Below are positions 32,475-43,000 of a DNA stretch of 64,000 bases, one piece after another. Source of the stretch: Antedon mediterranea. Taxonomy: Eukaryota; Echinodermata; Crinoidea; Comatulida; Antedonidae. The first letter of the stretch is position 1, and each line of letters starts with the position of its first letter. The translations under genes were made by a program, and so were the position numbers. The notes under the pieces were generated by a model. It saw nothing but the letters and a program-made list of their open reading frames with translations. It was not told the DNA's origin and did not search any database. Location: assembly GCF_964355755.1 (NCBI RefSeq), contig NC_092670.1, positions 26,897,795 through 26,961,794 of the forward strand, read 5' to 3'.

Positions 32475-33345
32475 CTAGATTTGAACTCGTCACTACGGAC
32501 GAGTTGGGTTATCCGCACGACAAACTCCACGTGCACGTCAACGCACAGAAAAACGATTATGCCATTGAAAAAATGTTAGTGCGCTCTCTATTTTGTGTCA
32601 CGTCTAAGTATACAGTATATACGGCATACGTACTGCATACAGTGCAGTACAGTTATTGACGCTTTAAAACGTGTCATCACAATTTTTAAAATGGTGAAAT
32701 CATATGACGTCACAATGTCCGGTTAGCCATATTCATGCATGATTCGGTATCTACAACTCATCTACTTCCAGAATCTGTAATTTTAAAAAAGGCATAATTT
32801 TAACGAATTTTTTAACTTTTTCATCAAAAACGTGCGGAAATTGTTCAATTCTACGTGCTCGTATGACGTGATTTTAAGTCGAAACTGTTTGAAAGTTGGT
32901 AAAATTACTAGAAAAGGCTAAAAAAACGATGTTTTTGCGCTACGTGCGTGGGAATTTTTGAAATGCTCAAAATGACATGAAACGCGTAGAAAGTTGATTA
33001 GAAATTGATTTTTCGCATTTTGAAATTTTAAACGCGTGTTCGCGTGTAACTTTCTGTGAAACATGCCATTTTTAATCATAGAAAGTTTGCGCATGATATA
33101 ACTTAGATTTTCACCAAGTTTCAATACAAAATGACTTTTAGTTTTTAATCTATGATCAATCATTGAAATTCATAAAATCGCACGTAACTTACACTGTCGA
33201 AAAGCTTGGCTGCACATCTCCAGCTACAGGTCAATCTTATGACAAAGTTATACAATCTTATGTTGGCCAGAATTAGAGATACGCTGCAAACAAAATAGAA
33301 AAAAAAAAAAAAAAAAAGATTGTGACAATGCCGAGTGCGGATAAC
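32475..33345 (-). mobile_element. Helitron family H2, copy b (uninterrupted)
   Basis: This is the clearest short H2 copy. The minus-strand 3' end shows a hairpin (AACTCGTCCGTAGTGACGAG), a TTCAAAT spacer and terminal CTAG followed by T. The other end has TGCGGATAACC. It provides the empty target sites for both insertions in copy a. An A-tract of about 20 bases lies at 33299-33317. The 5' boundary is uncertain by some tens of bases. Confidence 0.75.
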
Positions 33346-33663
33346 CAATTATGCAAACCTGACATCACTTTCTTTAGGGGTAAAAGTATTGGACTGTATG
33401 TATGTATTTGAATCAATATTCCTAAGGCTAATGAACAAAAATTGTCTAAAATGGATAGAGATATCCAAGAAAAGGGATATTTATATTTTAAATTAATTAG
33501 TTTCATTTGGGAAAATGAAATCGGGCTTATAAATCCATGCTTAAATTTAATAGTAAATACATCCCAATTTAAAGAAAACCATAGCCCTGGCATGTTTTGT
33601 AGTTATGCCAGAGTTAATAGATCATGGGATGAATGTAAATACTTGGGAACACTTGAGTAATAA
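33346..33663. other. Spacer before the P-like transposon
   Basis: No recognised gene or repeat. A 72-codon ORF at 33442-33660 has no family resemblance. Confidence 0.4.
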
Positions 33664-34244
33664 CTGAGATAACAATCAAAGAGATTGGAAACGCTAGCGA
33701 TTTCCCTTTGTGTGGCACTTGCCGCCAGGTTCAGTGTAGTGTACCTCTTCGTTATGCAAATTAGCTAAGTCACCGGCCAATCAGCGAATTCGCGCAAGCG
33801 CAGATTAACTGTTTATCAAAATCAGTGATCCATGAAAAAAGTTTTTAGAGGGGTTTTTAAATCTCGCGAGCAGGAGATTTTTTCTGTAAAAATGTTTATT
33901 AACACCAGAGTACAACACTACAAGACTTAATTGAAAAAAAAAGATTTCTTTGGGATAATTATCAAATATTAGCCTACATATAATAGGCCTACAGTAGTAG
34001 GCCTATTCATTTAGCCAGGCCAGCATATTTATTATTAATTATTTTATTAGGCCCCTATATAGGCCTAGGCTAATTATTAATAAATACTAGACCAAGGCCC
34101 TAGCCTATAGGTGTAGTAGTATAGTAGGCCTAGAGGTTCGGTTCAATAAGGCATTCATTTATGCCTATAATTATTAGGCTATGTCACATAATGTTAATAA
34201 TTTTAAATCAGGGAAAATTAAATAGCAATAGCAATTAGGTTTTT

Positions 34245-35098
34245 TTCAGTTATGTAACCGATGACATTCACCATGCATCATGGTCCAAGTGTGGTTCAGG
34301 TGTGATCTCAATTGCAAAATCAATATTAGAGAATCAATCTGAAATAAATATGTTTTTATCGGAAGAGATTATGGATAGTCTGCTACAGCTGCAGATATCC
34401 TAAAAGCTGTTTTCCAGCTGAGGATAAACAGAAAGTTTATTCATGATTTTTTGAATAAGATAATCACTAATATTAATAATACAGAAACTGAAAAGGAGGC
34501 TTATATTCAAAGATTTTTGACCTGCATAACTACATCATTTTTTAAACAACAAAATGAAAAAATTGAAGTAAGATATAATATGGAAATAGAGTTAGTAACT
34601 ACAGCAGACAAGCAAATCATCCATCATATAACAGGTTCTATTATAAGAAAATTGAAAAAAAGGTACATGAACAAGCCAGTTGAAAGAGAGATGCTTAGCA
34701 ATCTGACCACTGATAATGGTGTAGACAGTAGATGTTCATGGACACAAAGTTTGGACAGAGGCGGTTTGATTTACCCCTTAACAAAATTTCTCAATTTAAT
34801 TATTTTAATTGAGCGTTGGATTAGGGAGTTAATAAACAGTGATAGTTTACAACATGATTCTTTAATTAACATAAAGTCTACAATACTAAAGTATAAACTG
34901 GTAACACATATATGGAGTAACCTTATAACCTCACCAAATACACAGAAATGGATAGTGTTGGACAATGTTGTTGAGTTATTTTTAAAAATTAGAGGGTTTG
35001 CTTTAACTGAACAACTTAAAAGCAAAATGCAAAAGAAACGAAAGCAACAAAAACTTGCTGCCGGAACTAAAAAAGCATTAAGAAAAGAACTACAGTAA
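34245..35098 (+). CDS. Second ORF of the P-like transposon (RGGL domain), partly degenerate
   Basis: An open frame of 215 codons (34451-35098) contains HHITGSIIRKLKKRYMNKPV and SLDRGGLIYPLTKFLNLIIL. These resemble the C-terminal region of P/THAP9-like transposases (an I.G.I..KLKK motif followed by RGGL.P). It ends in a basic tail (KKRKQQKLAAGTKKALRK). Upstream, 34245-34380 reads DDIHHASWSKCGSGVISIAK in a neighbouring frame, after a TTTTTTCAG acceptor-like site, so an exon or a frameshift joins the parts. It lies on the opposite strand from the main transposase and converges with it. This could be a separate accessory gene or an inverted 3' part of the transposase gene. Confidence 0.55.
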
Positions 35099-35214
35099 AA
35101 GAATTAAACAAGTAAAATAAAAAATAAGCTATATGCTGTAATTTATTAACTGGAGTACTGTAAATGTTTTGTGCAAAATAAAAAAAAAGTCAAATTTACT
35201 ATTATAAAATGCTA

Positions 35215-36615
35215 TTAAGACTTTTTTACTCTGCGTTTAAGTGGAATGTTTAAATTTTCTTTGTCCAATTCAGACATAATTCGCTTAGTGTTGCCTCTTA
35301 TTGGTGCAACTGCTGCTGACCCAACAACCCTAAGTGTATTTAATGTATGTCGAACATTATCAATTGTTGTATTGTCACCTGCTCCCTGTTTGTGTCTATA
35401 ATGTCCAAAGTGCTGTTCGAGTACATCTTGATTAAACACACACGTATTTACAAATTTGGCTCCTTTTCCCAACAAATAACGAACACATGCTACAATAGAA
35501 TTAATGGTGATATGAAAGCCATGTATGGTTTGCTGACTTAGTAACATACGCTTTCTTTCTGCATCAGCAAATTTTCCTACTCGTTCTTTTACATCATTTT
35601 CCCATTGCTCAAGGTATCCTAAAAACTCTGTCTCTAAATATGAAAGTCTTGGATCATGGATGTCTGTGTTTCTGGATAACTTACCGGCGTTATTGTTTCT
35701 TGTATTTAAGCAATCAAAAAAGCGATTCATGTGAGTTATGAAGGTGATTGTTTCTCTTGCACTGTCACCATATACTTCTTTCATGTGCTGTGCAACTCTG
35801 TTACTGAAAACTTGAGCAGCTAAATTGACTTTCATCACACTGAAAGGGGTGAGGTCAATATGTGCTCTTGTTAGTTTTGTTTTTTTATACAATTTTCCTT
35901 CTGTGTGTTCTTCAAACAGTTGAACTAAACTCATCCATGAAATGTTCTGTCCACCTTTCCACAGATTTCTTGATTTTTTGTGACTACCAGAATTTGAAAA
36001 ACAATTTCTAGCTGTTTTTAGCAGATGAGGGACATCTGAAATAAAATATAGATTCCGATTTGGACAACTAAACTTGTTTTTAAGCCCATGAGAATCAAAA
36101 AATGATCTATTCTGGCTAGCACCATCACATGTAAGATACAAAACTTTGAGTCCAACATCTATTTCAAGTAGTTCAATTAATGGCTCTCCATAAAATTGTG
36201 TGGAGATCTTCAGAACGTAGTCCATTTGTTGCAAAAACTGCCAATGGAAATTTTAAGTTACTTGTTGCCCCTCGTACCATAATAACTAATGCACTTTTTG
36301 CCATCTCATTGGTGATTTCATTTTTCTTATTTTCAATCTTATGTTATCTAAATTTGTAAATCCAATCAATTCATTAGTGGAGGCAGAATATACCAAGTCT
36401 TCTTTTATTTTAATTTCATCCTGTAAAATTCCAACATATGATCGCTATTCTTCAGTAAAGAGTCCTTTTCTTTTAGCCTCCTCATGTAGCATTTCTAAAA
36501 CTTCTTTCTGGTAACCTAATTTACTATCAATGACGTGGCTATAATCATATGATGTTCTTTCACTTGGTAAACTTATAAAACCAGTTTCTCTCAGTGCTTG
36601 ATATACAGTTGAAGT
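35215..36615 (-). pseudogene. P-superfamily transposase, catalytic part, with breaks
   Basis: The 339-codon open frame (36234-35215) shows the RNase H-like acidic residue in LYLTCDGASQNRSFF, the PHLLKTARN motif, the GTP-binding-like insertion (LTRAHIDLTPFSVMKVNLAA, FFDCLNTRN) and the RNase H C-terminal block FNQDVLEQHFGHYRHKQG..DNTT. Upstream, 36615-36235 continues in broken frames with TGFISLPSERTSYDYSH, DEIKIKEDLVYSASTNELIG and NEMAKSALVIMVRGATSNLK, which precede the catalytic block in this family. A stop at a likely Gln codon and frameshifts make it non-functional as it stands. No THAP zinc finger was found. Confidence 0.85.
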
Positions 36616-37576
36616 TCAAATGACTGATTGTGTTTCATAGATTTTCGCAATGATTGTCTGTATGTTGCACAATGGGGGGCACCTGTTTGTTAAAGTAGTT
36701 AAAAGGAAGCAGTGATCAGTTCGGATTGTTTGTGTGTATTCTGCTTCACATTCATGTTTTCCTGCAATGCAGTTAAAGTCAGGATTTCCTATGCACACAG
36801 TATATTTATCAAACAAGAATTTTAAAAACATGAATAAATCATTAAACACGTGCACCTTCCGTATACTTTCAAATATTGCATTATTATCAGATAAGCGCTT
36901 GTTATGAACGATTACGGTTATATTAAAGTTTTTGTCAATATTAACTGCCATCTTAACAGAAAAAAAAACGTTTCTCATAGAACTGAATGAGTGTCAGATC
37001 ACTAGTTGCCTTAATTACTTCAAAACCAATGTTATTCAGCTTTTCTTGTTTCCTTGTGCAATCAAATTGCAACTGCTGGTATGTCACATAATTGATGTTA
37101 TCTTCTGTCTCAAGTTTTGTCAATGAAGATCCAAGTACTAAATAACTCTCAATTGGTTCCTTATGTTCCTGCAATACAAACAGAAACACTCATTTATAAC
37201 CACACTATAATGATTAAATACTTTATACAATCTTTTTACACAACCTATGTACTTCAAGCAGTGGTTCATTGTGTACACTATGAACAACACAATCACAATT
37301 TGCAAAATTTCCAGTGAAGTCACAATGCTTAACTTGCTGACGAGTGAGTGGTTTTCGTTGAGATGGAAGACCATTAACACAATATTTGTATCGTCTACCA
37401 ATTAATGCTTTTCTTTTTTTTCTTGTCATGATCTGTTATAAATAAAAGAAAACATTGATCATTGGTTTGCACGGATTTCTGTACATGCATTTCAGGCACT
37501 TACTTCTAGGCAAGAAACACTAAAAGCCCCACTAAGCAATATAATCCCCTCACCCTTCCCTCCCCTTGACAAGGAT
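36616..37576 (-). pseudogene. P-like transposase N-terminal part, downstream copy
   Basis: Minus-strand frames cover a 68-codon basic segment at 37429 (TRKKRKALIGRRYKYC), a helical stretch (NYVTYQQLQFDCTRKQEKLN) and a 120-codon segment ending in a Cys pair (NRCPPLCNIQTIIAKIYETQ). They lie directly upstream of the catalytic part, as expected for a P-type transposase. A T-run near 36965 shifts the frame between two parts. The whole segment is duplicated at 37788-38748. Confidence 0.65.
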
Positions 37577-37787
37577 TTTCCAGATGAAATGTAATCAAAC
37601 TAATTTACCTTTTAATTACGTAAACTTGTTGTTTTTGGCTCAAATTTTCGACTTAAAGTGGATAACTTTAATATTACTTTGATATGGCCACTTTAAATTT
37701 AGAATATTTTGACCTTCATTTTTTTTGTGTTTAAAGGGACAATACATCTTTAAACTGGAATTAGGCCTTTTAGATGACAATAAAACT

Positions 37788-38748
37788 TCAAATGACTGAT
37801 TGTGTTTCATAGATTTTCGCAATGATTGTCTGTATGTTGCACAATGGGGGGCACCTGTTTGTTAAAGTAGTTAAAAGGAAGCAGTGATCAGTTCGGATTG
37901 TTTGTGTGTATTCTGCTTCACAGTCATGTTTTCCTGCAATGCAGTTAAAGTCAGGATTTCCTATGCACACAGTATATTTATCAAACAAGAATTTTAAAAA
38001 CATGAATAAATCATTAAACACGTGCACCTTCCGTATACTTTCAAATATTGCATTATTATCAGATAAGCGCTTGTTATGAACGATTACGGTTATATTAAAG
38101 TTTTTGTCAATATTAACTGCCATCTTAACAGAAAAAAAAACGTTTCTCATAGAACTGAATGAGTGTCAGATCACTAGTTGCCTTAATTACTTCAAAACCA
38201 ATGTTATTCAGCTTTTCTTGTTTCCTTGTGCAATCAAATTGCAACTGCTGGTATGTCACATAATTGATGTTATCTTCTGTCTCAAGTTTTGTCAATGAAG
38301 ATCCAAGTACTAAATAACTCTCAATTGGTTCCTTATGTTCCTGCAATACAAACAGAAACACTCATTTATAACCACACTATAATGATTAAATACTTTATAC
38401 AATCTTTTTACACAACCTATGTACTTCAAGCAGTGGTTCATTGTGTACACTATGAACAACACAATCACAATTTGCAAAATTTCCAGTGAAGTCACAATGC
38501 TTAACTTGCTGACGAGTGAGTGGTTTTCGTTGAGATGGAAGACCATTAACACAATATTTGTATCGTCTACCAATTAATGCTTTTCTTTTTTTTCTTGTCA
38601 TGATCTGTTATAAATAAAAGAAAACATTGATCATTGGTTTGCACGGATTTCTGTACATGCATTTCAGGCACTTACTTCTAGGCAAGAAACACTAAAAGCC
38701 CCACTAAGCAATATAATCCCCTCACCCTTCCCTCCCCTTGACAAGGTA
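37788..38748 (-). pseudogene. P-like transposase N-terminal part, duplicated upstream copy
   Basis: Duplicate of 36616-37576, with the same ORFs (120, 78, 87 and 68 codons). It has no catalytic part of its own. Confidence 0.65.
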
Positions 38749-39554
38749 AAAGCTAGCCTAGACTTAATTTAGGCGAAATTACGCTAATGAATGCATATGA
38801 ATCCCTGTGACTAGCCCTGGCTAAATAAGGCCATGCGATGACATTGGGCCTACTCTAAGGAAAATATATATAAATACATAGTGTATTTCTTTTTCAAATG
38901 ATTAAAAAATACACGCATATACCAACATTTATATATTTAACTATCATTAAAAGGTAAGTAAGTGATACAATATCATAAATAAGATAAAGATTTTTTTGTT
39001 CCAAATGTGACACAATTACGATTGTGTATTTAGCGTATTTAGCGAAAACTTTAAAAAACCAGTAAAATCATCATACTTAATTACATATTAAACATTACTT
39101 TTTCCTAATAAATTGTACATCATACCACAGAAAAATAGTTATTCTATCATAATAAAACTCATTAATTACACAAGAGTGTCTTTTAGTAAAATTGCAATGC
39201 TCTCAAAAACTGGTGTTTTTAGTAGCCGTTCCGACAACGACACACTAACCCAGTCTAGAAGATGAGGTAGTCCATCTACGGTTGTCTACGAGTCTAGAAC
39301 TACCCTACTTTGCAGACCAAGTTCTACTAAAACAAGATTAATTTTTCTTTTAAAAAACAGTTAAATACCAAACATTATTTAAAACTCTTACCTTTTAATA
39401 TCCTAAAAATATAATTTGAAGTTCAAATTAAGTGTAATTTGCTGCAGGAAATCTGGTAAACTGTTACTGTCTCGTATATTGCGAAGCGATCTCCGTCGAG
39501 CGCACACTTAATTTACATAACAATGAAAATACTAAGACGAAATAAGTAGAGACA
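38749..39554. other. Right non-coding part of the P-like transposon
   Basis: AT-rich, with no recognised coding frame. It runs from the end of the duplication to the right terminal inverted repeat. Confidence 0.5.
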
Positions 39555-39658
39555 AGCGTTTCCAATCTCTTTGATTGTTGTCTCAGGTAGTTTTTAACTG
39601 CGATGTTTACAGAAGAACATTAAAAAAAATTTGAAATCAATTAGAAAAAAAAAATCAT

Positions 39659-39664
39659 TTTATT
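39659..39664 (-). terminator. SMARCAL1 polyadenylation signal AATAAA
   Basis: AATAAA on the minus strand, about 75 bases past the SMARCAL1 stop codon. It is the closest canonical hexamer and lies just outside the P-like transposon end. Confidence 0.5.
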
Positions 39665-39738
39665 TACTGTTACCAATATATCAAATATACACAAAATTCA
39701 TACAATATCATTGAGTTTCTTGTATTGACACTAAAACA

Positions 39739-40008
39739 TCAGGAACTTTTTAGTTTCTTCTGTTTAGAGTCTGTCATACCATGTGCAGCCTGAACTACAC
39801 TTCCATAAATGTCCACATTCTGAGATGCTTTGCGTTTATGACTTTTATTCTCATTTAAATAAACACACTTTGTATCATCATTTGCACTTTCTTGTTGAGA
39901 ATTTGCCTCATCTTCCATTTCAGTGATACATTTCAGTGTGTCATCATCTGGATCTTCCTCGATGAAGACCTGTTCAAAATATGATAAAATATCCCTTTGT
40001 CTTGGATC
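39739..40008 (-). CDS. SMARCAL1: SMARCAL1 last coding exon
   Basis: Starts [15 protein letters not shown], matching the DPKQQ-type block near the SMARCAL1 C-terminus. It then has an acidic stretch and a basic [13 protein letters not shown] segment (possible nuclear signal), and ends in TGA. Confidence 0.9.
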   Translation of the reverse strand, partial: DPRQRDILSYFEQVFIEEDPDDDTLKCITEMEDEANSQQESANDDTKCVYLNENKSHKRKASQNVDIYGSVVQAAHGMTDSKQKKLKSS

Positions 40009-43000
40009 CTGAAAAAACACAAAGCAAGAAAAGCCATTTGTCTCTAGTTAGTTATCCGCAACGAAGTTGCAGGATAACTCCTTGTGATTGTACGAAATCA
40101 ACATCATCATCATCATTTTTTTCTTATTTCTTTCTGTAATTTTTGTGTCACACGTATCTGTAAAACTTACAAACATAACATTTCGTAACTTTCTCAACAT
40201 ATCGTCATTCATATGAAGTTGTGCAGCGAACCTTTTCAGCATGTGTACAATTGCGCAACGTGACAACATACCACCAAATAACATTTTAAATTGAAACTTT
40301 ACAAAAGTTTCATTTATATTATGCGCTAACTTTCCGTGTTTTACACAAAGTTATGCGAAAAAACAATTTCTAATCAACTTTCTACACGTTTCATGTCATT
40401 TTAAGCATGTTAAAAACATTATTTTTTCGAGTGATTTCGGTTTTTCCAGCCTTTTCCAGTAATTTTACCAACTTTTAAACAATTTCGACTTAAAATGGCG
40501 TTTTTGAAGAAAAAATTTAAAAAATTGTCAAACAGTCGTAGTTTCTAAACTAAACAATGAAAGTTATTTTTATTACATAATATTCTGGAAGTTGATGAGT
40601 TGTAGATATCGGATCATGCATTAATATGGCTAACCGTACATTGTGACGTCATCATATGGCCACGTGAATATAAAATATAGGATGTTTGTATCTTTCGTCA
40701 TAGCTCATCACAGTTAATAGAGCGCATCTCCACTTATCCTTTTTCCATTTTCATCCCGATTTTGATATTGTCTAGGTCAATCAACTGTCTTTCGCATGAG
40801 TTAAAAATATTTTAATTTTTATGACGTCATCATGTCTAAAAATGTAAATAACGTGGGTCAATTATTTTCATCTTTACAGTAAATTACAGTAAATTTCAAT
40901 CGGTTATAGCTCATCAGAATAAAAAGTGATAATCATTAAACGTTTTCTAGAAGCTATTGGATTGTAGATACGAATCATGTGAACATTTTGCCAATCCTTT
41001 TTCCATTTTCATCCCAATTTTGATATTGTCTAGGTCAATCAACTGTCTTTCGCATGAGTTAAAAATATTTTAATTTTTATGACGTCATCATGTCTAAAAA
41101 TGTAAATAACCTGGGTCACATATTTTCATCTTTACAGTAAATTTTAATCTGTTATAGCTCGTCAGAATAAAAAGTGATAATCATGATTACAACGTTTTCT
41201 GGAAGCTATTGGATTGTAGATACGAATTCATGTGAACATTTTGCCAATCGGATGTTGTGACGTCATCATATGGCCAGCTGAATAAAAAAAGTCGTAATTT
41301 CATATTTTGCGTAATAGTTCATCACATTTAAAAGAGCGCGCATCTATATTTTACGTATTTAAATTTTATATGTGGTTGCTTTTATAATTTCCTTCCGAAA
41401 TTGCTATCTTAGTGTGTCATTTTGATACCGTCGCCATGTTAAAAATATGAATAAACGGCGTGTCCCGTAATTTCACCTATTCTACACTGTATGTGATATG
41501 TATACAGATTATACTGTTTATACTGTATATACTATACGACACAAAATTGACAGAATTCAGCACTAACAACATATCATATTCTTCAGTTCAGGTCATAATG
41601 CCATAATCTTTTTCTGTGTGCAAAATTCCAACGTATGATGTGCACACGGCGTTTGTTGTGCGGATAACTAACTCGTCAAAGTGACTAGTTCAAATCTAGT
41701 TAAATTATTATTATTATCTTATTCAACAACCTGACAGCTCCACATTATCAATATACTTCCAACTGACTAAAGACTAAGTAGATTTCTGTCATTTGATTGG
41801 AGGATTGTGGGTCACATGATAGCCAGTAAATATTATATTATTATAAGTTTTTAATTACGTCAACAAGAGTACAATGCATTATGTGAGTTTTGCGCATTCA
41901 TTTTTGTTACACGCACAACACAAGGCTAGGCTGATCATGATTGTTCTATTCCACGTCCAAAATTGGAGATCTTAGTCTAGATTCTCGTTAAAGATAGGTA
42001 CGTTATAAAAACAAGTATTGAAAACCACTTGCTAATAAATAATAATTGCATCATAAAATAAACAGCAATACACTGTCTGCATTTTATAAATATAAGTGGG
42101 CCGAAACGTCCAGGGCCGTCGTTCTTCAACCCTGTCGTATACATCTATGCTTTTGATTTATAGCCATGTGATTAGACATACGATTGGAAGACTATATTTA
42201 GGATTTTTTCAAATCAATAACTGCTATAAAATGGTATCACATCGTCGCCACAGCGAACCAAAAACCAAATGTCGGAAAATGTTAATACTTTGACCACATA
42301 CATACACAAAAACACACACTAAAATGATTAGAAGAGTTCCTATGCATGCAATTAAAAATTAATAATAGGGTGGTCTTGTCTACCAAAAAAAAAAAGTCTT
42401 AGAAATTATTGTTAGGTGTATAATATGCATTGGTTAAATATGATTTTTTTTTAAAGTGAAATATTTATAGTACCTTGAAATTTGTTGTTTCAGCATTTGT
42501 AAAGTTGTCCTTTGCAAGTCCTGCTTTTCCAAGAATATTTAGCTTCTCCTGTATTAGAGGCCTATGTGAAATGAAAACCAATATGGTTAAAATGTATTTG
42601 TATTCCCAAGATTTAATAAATTCTATATTCAAGAGCAACTAAATAAGTAAATGCAGTATTAAATCTAATGGCAATTTTCTGTTTATTAATTAAAACAAAA
42701 ATGTACAGTGATTCTCATTACCAAATATAGTCATCTGCTGTGTCCTTTGCGACAAGATAGCGTATTGTGACAGACTCTTTCTGACCAATGCGATGTACTC
42801 TATCCTCTGCTTGCATCAAGATCTACAAGAAAATAGTGTTAACAATGACAATGGTTTGTATATCAAAACAACACACTAGTAAAGTAAGGTTTGCCATATA
42901 CAGTACGATGTAAATTTCCTTAGCAGTACAACATATACATTGGCATGGTGTAGTGACACACAACATTTAAAACAAAAAGCACCTGTATGAATTAATGAAA

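Larger units (their letters stand above)
36616..38748. repeat. Near-identical tandem duplication, period 1172 bp
   Basis: Positions 36616-37576 recur at 37788-38748. The only difference I found by eye is CACATTCATG against CACAGTCATG (near 36750 and 37922), which changes Glu to Asp in the ORF. A 211-bp segment (37577-37787) separates the copies. Both copies begin at TTCAAATGACTG and end at CCCCTTGACAAGG, so the junction sits in a short homology. Confidence 0.95.
33664..39586. mobile_element. P-superfamily (THAP9-like) transposon, 5.9 kb
   Basis: The ends are inverted repeats of about 32 bp, starting CTGAGATAACAATCAAAGAG at 33664 and ending with its near-perfect complement at 39586 (one difference, T to C, at position 7). 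Inside are a decayed P-type transposase on the minus strand, a convergent plus-strand ORF, and a young internal tandem duplication. A TAGGCCTA-rich patch lies at 33975-34170. I could not find a target duplication directly outside the ends. It sits in the spacer between the convergent ABCF2 and SMARCAL1 genes. Confidence 0.85.

Noticed and set aside
36616-38601. Two separate gene sets from the duplicated ORFs
   Set aside because: They are copies of one transposase segment made by a tandem duplication inside the P-like element.
33664-39586. An 8-bp target duplication around the P-like element
   Set aside because: AGTAATAA on the left and GTAGTTTT on the right do not match, and moving the ends by a few bases did not help.
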